A stretch of DNA of 22,429 nt from Acidobacteriota bacterium (GTDB lineage Bacteria; Acidobacteriota; UBA890; WLXD01), in the NCBI GenBank assembly GCA_022571615.1, contig JACZXM010000002.1, positions 1 through 22,429 on the forward strand. The letters run 5' to 3'. Position numbers and translations under genes: made by a program. The notes below the pieces were generated by a model. It ran no database searches. It worked only from the letters and a program-made list of their open reading frames with translations, and was not told the DNA's origin. Below are positions 1-6,418 of this stretch, piece after piece (the first letter of the stretch is position 1; every line of letters starts with the position of its first letter).

Positions 1-368
1 CTGAAGTGGTCCTGCAGGTCGGCCAGCGACGGGTGCAACCCGAAGAACCCGTCCAGATCAAGGGCCCGGCCATTGCCGCGCCCCGGTTCGGGTATCGCGA
101 TGGTGGGCCGCGATCTGTAGTATTCGCGCTCGCCGTGCGGCACGACCATGTTGAGACCGTCGACCGCTCCGCGCTGGAATACGCAAACGAGGATCTTGCG
201 AGAGGGACCGGGTGCCGTGGCCGCAAGTGCCCGCCCGAGAAACCGCGGGGCAAAGCCCCAGGACACGACCGACAAGCCACCGGCTCGCAGGAACAGCCGC
301 CGGTCGAAGCGGCGACGCAGCGCGTCGCTGCGCCGGCAATCTTGACAACCTTCGTGGTTCGCGCTCAT
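1..368 (-). CDS. DUF1501 family protein, N-terminal part (runs off left edge)
   Basis: This is a minus-strand frame whose ATG at 368-366 overlaps the TGA of the DUF1800 gene by four bases (ATGA), so the two are almost certainly cotranslated. The first 122 codons are visible. They begin with a Cys-containing segment (CQDCRR) and a twin-arginine-like leader (RRLFLR followed by GGLSVVSWGFA), which points to Tat export of a folded protein. Then comes the hallmark of the family, VFQRGAVDGLNMVVPHGE, matching the usual 'LRGGnDGLNtVvPy' signature of DUF1501 (sulfatase-like fold). DUF1501 proteins are typically encoded directly after a DUF1800 protein, as here. The biochemical function of the pair is not established; a role with secreted or polymeric substrates has been suggested. 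The C-terminal two thirds lie outside the window. Family call is firm, function unknown. Confidence 0.88.
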   Translation of the reverse strand, partial: MSANHEGCQDCRRSDALRRRFDRRLFLRAGGLSVVSWGFAPRFLGRALAATAPGPSRKILVCVFQRGAVDGLNMVVPHGEREYYRSRPTIAIPEPGRGNGRALDLDGFFGLHPSLADLQDHF

Positions 369-1933
369 TTTCTCTGAAACTCCGGTGACCCCAGGATCAG
401 GGTGGCGATCTCGGCCTCGGTCGGGGCGGCGGCCATGGAAGCGCCCCAGCTCAGCACTTGGGGGCGCAGTTGGGAGACCTCGCCGCCAGGCAACAGCTGC
501 TCCAGTAGACCGTCCACGCGCTGCTCGAGTGTGGCGTTGCGCCCGCGCCACAGCAGGTTGTGCTCGCTGGCGACCTGGGCCAGCTCGCTCGCCGCCCTCA
601 TCCGAGCCAGCAGGGCGTTGGCGCTGCTCCAGGCAGTGGCATCGTCAGGGTAGCCGGTGGGCGCCGAGGCGCCGTAGAGCGGCTGGCCGAGCGCTCGCAC
701 CGCCTGCGGCAAGCGTGGGTCGGCCCGCCCGGGCAGCCCGAGCGCACGAGCCGCGCTGACCAAGAACTCCAGCGGGCTCTTGACCTTGGCGCCGAAAACC
801 CGCGGCTGGCGGAATTCCGGTGAATACAGGATCGTCTCTAGGGTGGCGCGAAGATCGCCGCCGCTGGAGGCAAACGTCGCCGCTGCCTTGTCGATGATCG
901 AGGCTGGCGGCTGGTCAGCGACAAAGCGACGGCACAGCTTGGTGGCCAGAAAGCGCGCCGTGGACGGATGCCGGGCGAGGATGTCGAGGACCGTCTCGCC
1001 GTCCTCGATTCCCCCTCCTGCAGGCAAACGCTGGCCGAGAACGACCTTCTCCTCTGCATCGTGCCAGTCAGGCCGGAACGCGAAGCGCCCACCACCATCG
1101 GCAGTGAGCTCTAGCGTCCAACCGGTGAACGCACGGGCCACCTCACGCACGTCCTTCTGCGTGTAGCCACCATCCACACCTAGCGTGTGGAGCTCGAGCA
1201 GCTCGCGAGCGTAGTTCTCATTCAGGCCCTCGGGTCTATGACCAAGCGGTCCTTGCGCGCGGGACCGGTCGCGTCGGGAACCGAAACGCCCGCCAAACCC
1301 CACGCGGCGCATGGCGTCGTATACGGCATCATGACGATGGAAGCGGCCGGGCTGCCGCCTGGCCACCTCGCGATCGGGTTCGGCACCACTGCGCCAGTTG
1401 TCCAGGTACACCAACATCGCAGGGCTGCGCGCCACTCCGCCAAGCAGGTCGCGAAAGCTCCTCAGCACATGGGGCCGGATCAGGTCACGCTCGTACTCGA
1501 TGACCAGGTGACGCAAGGGACCCTTGGCCACGAAGACATTGAAATGGTTGAACCAGAAGTCGACCAACACTTCGTTGAGCTGCCGTGTGCTGCCGATCGC
1601 CCGAGCCATCCGCGCCATCGACAGCTGCCTAGCCGGCAACAACGAATGCATCGCCACCTGGCGCGTCATCTCCTCGTCGAGCTCCTCATCGTCGCGCATC
1701 ATGCGCCGCACCCGCTGTGGAGACGGATACTCCCGCAGCAACGTGGCGGTATTCATCTTGAGCGTCTCCAGGCGGGCGACTGCGGCCTGCGTCGCAGCAT
1801 CCTCTAGTCGCTCCGGGTGCAGCTGCTCGGACAAGTAGGTATCGACCCCTACGCGTTCGACGTGATGCCAGTCATCCGCCCGCGGGCCGAAGGCCACCCG
1901 GTTGAGCACGTGCGCGATCAGTGCCAAATCCAT
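365..1933 (-). CDS. DUF1800 domain-containing protein
   Basis: A 522-residue protein, full length for the family. The start fits the family N-terminus (HVLNRVAFGPRADDWHHVERVG, then YLSEQLHP at residues 33-40). Other family hallmarks are DFWFNHFNVF at 125-134 and a stretch at 236-262 containing GLNENYARELLELHTLGV, GGYTQ and DV. Near the C-terminus is LILGSPEFQRK. An Arg-rich segment (about residues 181-235) separates the two conserved halves. I see no signal peptide, whereas the DUF1501 partner downstream carries a Tat-like one. No strong Shine-Dalgarno precedes the ATG. The gene is divergent from the Rrf2 regulator, with 265 bp between starts. Biochemical activity of DUF1800 is unknown. Confidence 0.9.
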   Translation of the reverse strand: MDLALIAHVLNRVAFGPRADDWHHVERVGVDTYLSEQLHPERLEDAATQAAVARLETLKMNTATLLREYPSPQRVRRMMRDDEELDEEMTRQVAMHSLLPARQLSMARMARAIGSTRQLNEVLVDFWFNHFNVFVAKGPLRHLVIEYERDLIRPHVLRSFRDLLGGVARSPAMLVYLDNWRSGAEPDREVARRQPGRFHRHDAVYDAMRRVGFGGRFGSRRDRSRAQGPLGHRPEGLNENYARELLELHTLGVDGGYTQKDVREVARAFTGWTLELTADGGGRFAFRPDWHDAEEKVVLGQRLPAGGGIEDGETVLDILARHPSTARFLATKLCRRFVADQPPASIIDKAAATFASSGGDLRATLETILYSPEFRQPRVFGAKVKSPLEFLVSAARALGLPGRADPRLPQAVRALGQPLYGASAPTGYPDDATAWSSANALLARMRAASELAQVASEHNLLWRGRNATLEQRVDGLLEQLLPGGEVSQLRPQVLSWGASMAAAPTEAEIATLILGSPEFQRK

Positions 1934-2107
1934 CGTCGTTGTACCGCCGTCCGAGTCTCGATCGTGGTGACTCCGGTGCGCGACCGGGACTGCGAGGGCC
2001 GGCCGGGCCCGCTGCGCACCGGGGCGCCGTTCACCGACTGAGTCGCGCCCTCGGATCTGGCATATGACCCGAGCGCTTGGCGCGGACGGTCGGGCCGCTC
2101 GTCTCTT

Positions 2108-2128
2108 TAGCAGATATCCTGCTATGAT
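2108..2128 (+). promoter_or_regulatory. Palindromic operator overlapping the promoter of the Rrf2 gene
   Basis: A perfect inverted repeat TAGCAG-ATATC-CTGCTA lies at 2108-2124. Its right arm runs into TATGAT (2123-2128), a good -10 hexamer; the matching -35 region (about 2100-2105) is poor. The site is about 70 bp upstream of the Rrf2-family start codon and in the only AT-richer part of the divergent spacer. Rrf2 regulators bind palindromes of this size and often repress their own promoters, so autoregulation is the simplest reading. This is inference, with no binding data. Confidence 0.5.
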
Positions 2129-2198
2129 TATCCCTCCTTGGGGGCAAGAGTTTGGGGGGCGGCCCGTAGCTGAGTCGCGTCAGCGACGGGGAGAGAGC

Positions 2199-2642
2199 AT
2201 GATTCAGACCGACTCCGGCAAGTACGCGATTCGCGCGATGGCCTACATTGCTGCGCGCGAGGATCCGTCGGAGCCGATCTCCGCAGCCGAGATTGCAGAA
2301 GCCGAGGGGATTCCACCCTATTACCTGGCCAAGGTGCTCCAGGACCTTGCCCGCGCCGGCATCCTGGCCTCGGTGCGCGGCCGCGGCGGCGGGTTTCGCA
2401 TCACCCACGCACCCGACGAGATCCACCTGCTCGATGTGCTCGGCGCGGTCGAGAACATCAAGAAGCTGACCGAAGATTGCGTGCTCGGGCTCGACAGCTG
2501 CAGCGAGCTCGTACCGTGCCCGCTGCATACGCAGTGGAAGGCGTTTCGCGATCTGATGCTCAGCCGCCTCGAAGTCATGACCGTCTCCGACCTGGCGCGG
2601 GAGCTGGAGCGCAAGAGGAGCCCGCTGGGCTCGAGCGTCTGA
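2199..2642 (+). CDS. Rrf2 family transcriptional regulator, putative Fe-S sensor
   Basis: A 147-residue winged-helix regulator. The start at 2199 is chosen because a purine-rich ribosome binding site (GGGGAGAGA) sits just upstream; the frame is open further up but lacks a site. The N-terminus MIQTDSGKYAIRAMAYIA and the recognition region IPPYYLAKVLQDLARAGIL, then SVRGRGGGF, are typical of Rrf2/IscR/NsrR proteins. Three cysteines, Cys94, Cys101 and Cys107 (DCVLGLDSC, then VPCPLH), sit where this family binds an Fe-S cluster. Their spacing C-x6-C-x5-C differs slightly from IscR. It probably senses iron-sulfur status, NO or redox state. Targets are unknown; the palindrome over its own -10 box is a candidate. 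It converges with the thioredoxin-domain gene, with only 13 bp between stops. Confidence 0.88.
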   Translation: MIQTDSGKYAIRAMAYIAAREDPSEPISAAEIAEAEGIPPYYLAKVLQDLARAGILASVRGRGGGFRITHAPDEIHLLDVLGAVENIKKLTEDCVLGLDSCSELVPCPLHTQWKAFRDLMLSRLEVMTVSDLARELERKRSPLGSSV

Positions 2643-2655
2643 CGCCGGCGCCGAG

Positions 2656-3795
2656 CTAACGGCCCGTCCCAGCGAGCGTCTGGGCGAGGGCCTCGAAGCT
2701 GGCGGCGGTCTCCGCCGACCACCCACCGATGACCTGCAGCACGCGCCCCTCGCTATCGAGCAGCACCGAGAGCGGGATCGATATGCGCCCACCGACATAC
2801 AACTCCGGGACTCGCGCGTCAGCGGTCACCTGGACCGGATACGTCACCCCCGTCTGGTGCAAGAAGGGAACAACCCGGTCGAGCGACTCAGTATCGATGC
2901 TCAGACCCACGAGGTCGATACCATTGGCCGCAAAGTGCGGCGTCATCGCCTGCAGCTCCGGCATCTCACGACGACACGGGATGCAATACGTCGCCCACAG
3001 ATTCACCAGCAGACGCCGCCCAGGGCGCAACAGGCCGTGGAGCGATGTGGCCGCTTCTCCGGCCAGCGCCTCGCCGCCGGGAATTTCGTCGCGTCGGCGG
3101 AACGAAAGGTCCGGGAACACGTCGCCGGGCGCGAACTCCAGCGTCGCAAGCAATGTCTCCACGGAGTTGAGCGGATCGACCAGGCTGAAACGCGACTCCC
3201 TGAGGATCTCCACCCCACCACCCTCGGTGACTCGCAGCGCCGATCCGGCTGCGATCACGTCGCTGCCATCAAGGTTGTCAATCCGCTGCACCAAGCCGCT
3301 CGGCCAGGTCACCTCGAGCCACTGCGCATGCGCGGCGTCGCCGAGGCCGAACAACAACCGTGGGTCGTGCTGGGCCAAATAGCCGGAACCGCCCGACTTG
3401 ATCTTGGTGAGCGTGCCGGCGTCCGTGCCGAGGCGCACCACGGCACCGAACGCGTCGCGCCCGCTGCGCGTGCCACGCAGCTCGACGCGCAGGAAGCCGC
3501 GCTCGTGGCCGACATTGTTGCGGAACAGCTCGTAGGCACTGCCTTGCAACGACACCAGGAAAATGTCGAGATCGCCGTCGTTGTCGAAATCGGCGAATAC
3601 CGCCCCGCGCCCGTCGCCGATCGAGTCGATCCCTGACACGCCCGAGATATCCAGGTAGCCGCTGCCACCGCGGCTCAGCGCTAGAAAATCACGCTCGTAG
3701 CCACTGAACGAGAAGCCTTCCTCAAAGATCGCCGACATGTGCTCGTCGGTATAGGACTCGTTGCCGGCCTCCTCCACCTGTGCCTCGGCAGCCAC
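2656..3795 (-). CDS. UnbV/ASPIC plus TlpA-like thioredoxin domains: C-terminal part of an interrupted FG-GAP protein
   Basis: Open in the same frame as the FG-GAP gene upstream, from which only an in-frame TGA at 3819-3817 separates it. The nominal GTG start at 3795 has no Shine-Dalgarno (upstream bases are CGCCACGUC), so independent translation is doubtful. Numbered as one 932-residue protein, this part holds a seventh FG-GAP calcium-type motif (DFDNDGDLD, 622-630). Next is a UnbV/ASPIC domain (about 654-735, with GSGYLAQHDPRLLFGLG and VTWPSG). Last is a TlpA/AhpC-type thioredoxin fold with the CIPC redox pair at Cys824 and Cys827 (NLWATYCIPCRREMPEL). The likely location is the cell envelope or outside the membrane, with a thiol-disulfide or electron-transfer role. 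Alternatives are a genuine nonsense mutation, a sequencing error, or weak independent initiation. Domain calls are firm; the separate-gene reading is not. Confidence 0.8.
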   Translation of the reverse strand: MAAEAQVEEAGNESYTDEHMSAIFEEGFSFSGYERDFLALSRGGSGYLDISGVSGIDSIGDGRGAVFADFDNDGDLDIFLVSLQGSAYELFRNNVGHERGFLRVELRGTRSGRDAFGAVVRLGTDAGTLTKIKSGGSGYLAQHDPRLLFGLGDAAHAQWLEVTWPSGLVQRIDNLDGSDVIAAGSALRVTEGGGVEILRESRFSLVDPLNSVETLLATLEFAPGDVFPDLSFRRRDEIPGGEALAGEAATSLHGLLRPGRRLLVNLWATYCIPCRREMPELQAMTPHFAANGIDLVGLSIDTESLDRVVPFLHQTGVTYPVQVTADARVPELYVGGRISIPLSVLLDSEGRVLQVIGGWSAETAASFEALAQTLAGTGR

Positions 3796-3819
3796 GACGT
3801 GGCGCCAGAAGAAGCTTCA
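3787..3819 (-). other. In-frame TGA with downstream bacterial-SECIS-like hairpin (candidate selenocysteine recoding site)
   Basis: The TGA at 3819-3817 is codon 546 of an otherwise continuous frame. On the mRNA, bases +11 to +18 after the UGA (3806-3799, GGCGCCAC) pair with 3795-3787 (GUGGCUGCC) through eight base pairs with one bulged U. They enclose a three-base loop GUC at 3798-3796. A G at the start of the apical loop about 19 nt after the UGA, on a stem of this length, fits the published description of bacterial SECIS elements (UGA within 16-37 nt, G in the first loop positions). The bulged U is on the 3' side, unlike E. coli fdhF. This is a hand-folded structure, not a computed one. Confidence 0.5.
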
Positions 3820-5454
3820 TGTGTCATTCATCGTCTTGCCGGATATGAACCCGTTGGGCGCATACAGGTCCTCCCAGCCGTCGTTGTCTACATCGATGAA
3901 CCCGCCGCCCCAGGCCCAACCGGCCGAGAACCCACCCATCGCCTGGGTAACGTCGGTGAAACCCCCGGCCCCGTTGCCCTGATAGAGCGAATTGCCGGAA
4001 GCGAGCTTCTTGAGCAACGGAGAGTCGGACTGTCCTTGTGGAAACAGGCGGCCCAGGATCCGGTTGCCCGCGGTGGAGGACATGTTGGTGACGTGCAAAT
4101 CGAGGTGACCGTCGTTGTTGAAGTCACCGAAGGCGACGCCCATCCCATTGCCCGGATCGAGCACGCCCCGCTCCGCGGCGACGTCGCGGAAGTGGTCGCC
4201 CTCGTTCAGATACATCGCGTTCTGACCGAAGTCGTTGGCCAGATACAAATCCTGGTCACCATCCCCGTCGATATCGGCGAACGCGGCAGCATAGCTCCAG
4301 CGGCCATCACGCACGCCCCATTCTGCGCCTGCCTCGCGGAACCGTCCTTGCCCCTCGTTAATGAACAGCAGGTTGGGCGTTCCATTGCGCGCATCCCACC
4401 AGGAGTCGGGCATGATCAGCCCGTAGCGATTGTAGGAGGCAACGTGCACGTCGGGGCGCCCATCGTTGTTGACATCGGCAACGGCGACACTGAATCCGAT
4501 CGCCTCCAGATCGACTCCTGCCTCCAGCGAACGGTCCAGAAACAGTAGCTCGCCCTCCGGCACCAGGAGGTTCTCCAGGTACATCTGCCTACCGACCGTG
4601 GCCAGGAACAGATCCTGATCACCGTCGTTGTCGGCATCGAAGAAGACCGCTCCGGTGGCCGGCCGCGTGAGCGCCACGAAGGTCTGGTCGGAAACATCCC
4701 GGAAGCCACCGGCACCGTCGTTCAGATACAACACGTTGCGCTCCACCCCGGTGGCGATCAGATCCAGGAGCCCGTCGTTGTTCACATCGGCCACCGCCGC
4801 GCCGTGGGCGACGACGGTCTCGTTGGGCGGCACGCCGAAATCAGGGAACCGCGCATGCACACCGGCGGGCAAGGCGACCTCTGAGAACAGGTCGCGATCG
4901 GCCACCATCGAGGTCATGGATTCCACCGCGAAGCGATCGATCTGCCAGGCTTCCTCATCGACTCGATGGGCCTGGATGTTGGCCCAGGCCACCAGCCATT
5001 CCCGGTGACCGTGTTGATCGCGCCCGACGATGAAGAACTTGATGCGGGCCGTCCCGGCAGACACGGCCGGATCGTCGAACTGCGCCTGCTTGACCTTGAA
5101 TCGCGCGTCTTCGATCGAATCGAAATGCGCCAGCACTCCCGCCAGTGCCTCGGTCATCTCCTGGCGCGAGATCTCCCGCCAGCCCTGCTCCAGCTGCCAG
5201 CCGTGGCTCTGGAGCCATTCGCCCTTCGCAACCGCCGGCTGCGCTTCGAGCGGGAGTTGGTGAACCGTCACCCGCTCCCCGAAATGGCCCGCCATGCGCT
5301 GTTTGTCCCGATCCCGCGCCGCCAGCGAAAGAGCCAGCAGATCATTGGCAAGGGACTCGGACAGGTCCTCGACCCGATCGAGCTCTGCGGTATCGAGTCG
5401 CTGTACCGGGAGGAGCGCCAACAGTGCGACCAGTATGGAGGCGGCGATTTTCAT
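3817..5454 (-). CDS. Exported FG-GAP/VCBS-repeat protein (CRTAC1-like), N-terminal part up to an in-frame TGA
   Basis: The 545 residues before the TGA begin with a Sec signal peptide (MKIAASILVALLALLPVQRL) and a helical segment. A SnoaL/NTF2-like region follows (about 50-180, my guess). Then come six FG-GAP repeats with calcium-loop motifs DVNNDGLLD (223), DADNDGDQD (273), DVNNDGRPD (327), DIDGDGDQD (394), DFNNDGHLD (444) and DVDNDGWED (521). A seven-bladed propeller needs one more, and the seventh lies after the TGA in the same frame. The part ends YAPNGFISGKTMNDT, directly before the TGA. The start has a modest ribosome binding site (GAAGG, about five bases upstream). FG-GAP/UnbV proteins are secreted or periplasmic and bind calcium; the function of this subfamily is not known to me. 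Confidence 0.85.
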   Translation of the reverse strand: MKIAASILVALLALLPVQRLDTAELDRVEDLSESLANDLLALSLAARDRDKQRMAGHFGERVTVHQLPLEAQPAVAKGEWLQSHGWQLEQGWREISRQEMTEALAGVLAHFDSIEDARFKVKQAQFDDPAVSAGTARIKFFIVGRDQHGHREWLVAWANIQAHRVDEEAWQIDRFAVESMTSMVADRDLFSEVALPAGVHARFPDFGVPPNETVVAHGAAVADVNNDGLLDLIATGVERNVLYLNDGAGGFRDVSDQTFVALTRPATGAVFFDADNDGDQDLFLATVGRQMYLENLLVPEGELLFLDRSLEAGVDLEAIGFSVAVADVNNDGRPDVHVASYNRYGLIMPDSWWDARNGTPNLLFINEGQGRFREAGAEWGVRDGRWSYAAAFADIDGDGDQDLYLANDFGQNAMYLNEGDHFRDVAAERGVLDPGNGMGVAFGDFNNDGHLDLHVTNMSSTAGNRILGRLFPQGQSDSPLLKKLASGNSLYQGNGAGGFTDVTQAMGGFSAGWAWGGGFIDVDNDGWEDLYAPNGFISGKTMNDT

Positions 5455-5828
5455 GGGACCTTCGTCAGGGGCAGGGTAACGATAGCGAACGGTACCAGTG
5501 TCGCGAGTCGGGAGAGGAATTTCAAATCCGTATTTTCCTTATTAAGATAGTGTAATACGATTTTGACTGGGTGGTTCGGCAGCGGCGACGCTACTGCTGT
5601 GGACGATCGGAGTGCCGGCGCGGGCCGCCACGCTGTACCTGTTTCCCGCAACCAGCCGGCCTCGCCCGCGGCACCAGACGCCACCCGCTCCCCCGGCGGC
5701 ACGGAAAAAACGATGGGAACGACGGGAACGACGATAAGTTGATAGGAAACTCTGAATATGCACGGTAACAACCACTCTCGGTCGCGATGCGGACGGCCAG
5801 ATGAATCGGTCCAGACAGGAGGACGGAA
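5455..5828. other. Divergent intergenic region, no gene seen
   Basis: These 374 bp separate the FG-GAP gene (leftward) from the CMD-family gene (rightward). An AT-rich patch at about 5520-5566 contains a spaced inverted repeat CGTATT (5529-5534) / AATACG (5554-5559) and probably holds the leftward promoter; I could not fix -10 and -35 boxes. A tandem pair of GGGAACGAC at 5715-5732 lies nearer the rightward gene. Short open frames here have no coding signature. Confidence 0.5.
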
Positions 5829-6143
5829 GTGAGCAAGCTACCTAGTCATTACGAGAAATTTCTCGACGCATTCCCGCGCGTCGGGGACGCTTATCAAACG
5901 CTTGGCGTTGCATGCCTCGATGCCGGGCCGCTGGACCGCAAGACCGCGACGCTGGTGAAGCTAGCTCTGGCGATCGGGGCGGGGCTCGAGGGAGCGAGCC
6001 ACGCGCACGTACGCAAGGCCCTGAAGGCCGGGGCGAGTCCCGACGAGATCCGCCACGCGGTATTGCTGGCGACCACGACCCTCGGCTTTCCGTGCATGAT
6101 GCGCGGGCTGGCGTGGGTGCAGGACGTGCTCGAATCGGCTTAG
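5829..6143 (+). CDS. Carboxymuconolactone decarboxylase family protein (AhpD-like fold)
   Basis: A 104-residue helical protein starting at GTG with a clear ribosome binding site (CAGGAGGACG) upstream. The segment LDRKTATLVKLALAIGAGLEGASHAHVRKALKAGAS, then DEIRHAVLLATTTLGFP, is the standard CMD/AhpD core. In AhpD the core carries a CxxC pair that reduces peroxiredoxin. Here that position reads EGASHAH (residues 54-60) and the only cysteines are Cys29 and Cys89. A thiol peroxidase role is therefore unlikely and a decarboxylase-type or unknown role more likely. The stop codon TAG is the first three bases of a dispersed repeat copy. Family firm, function unknown. Confidence 0.87.
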   Translation: MSKLPSHYEKFLDAFPRVGDAYQTLGVACLDAGPLDRKTATLVKLALAIGAGLEGASHAHVRKALKAGASPDEIRHAVLLATTTLGFPCMMRGLAWVQDVLESA

Positions 6144-6170
6144 CAGGCCGTGGTGGAAGTGTGGTGGGTC
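6141..6170 (+). repeat. Dispersed REP-like repeat, copy A
   Basis: Begins TAGCAGGCCGTGG and continues TGGAAGTGTGGTGGGTC. The leading TAG is the stop codon of the CMD-family gene. It matches the left half of copy B at 25 of 30 positions and the reverse of copy C at 23 of 30 (hand count). Confidence 0.7.
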
Positions 6171-6171
6171 T

Positions 6172-6300
6172 GGCAAGTGGGAGTGTACGCGTGAGGGCAA
6201 GGAGCGACGACGAGGCGATGCTGGCGACATCACGGAAGAGTTGCACTGCCAGTCGCCCGTAAATCCCACTTGCCCGAAGGGTTGCGCCGCCAAGGGCGCA
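6172..6300 (+). other. Structured spacer: nested inverted repeats upstream of the channel gene
   Basis: An 11-base perfect inverted repeat GGCAAGTGGGA (6172-6182) / TCCCACTTGCC (6264-6274) encloses a second pair. The second pair is GGCGA-tg-CTGGC (6214-6225) / GCCAGTCGCC (6248-6257), a 10-bp stem with a two-base bulge. A third hairpin TGCGCC-gccaag-GGCGCA lies at 6283-6300. No T-run follows, so it is not an obvious terminator. It may be part of the repeat insertion, a leader structure or a small RNA. The region also precedes a TACAAT -10-like box at 6339-6344. Confidence 0.4.
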
Positions 6301-6418
6301 TCCGCGCACAAACTCCGCGGGTCCGCCTCGCCTCTTGGTACAATGCGTCCGCCGCCGCGGTCCGTCCGGGCCGGGCGCGGATCCGGCTCCCCCTGCCATG
6401 CCCGTAGAGAGGCCATCC

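Noticed and set aside
3793..3795. GTG as an independent start for the UnbV/thioredoxin part
   Set aside because: No Shine-Dalgarno, it sits inside the hairpin stem, and the residues upstream of it back to the TGA fit the protein family.
5715..5732. Tandem GGGAACGAC pair as an operator or ECF sigma site
   Set aside because: Two copies only, no paired -10 element, and low-complexity sequence around it.
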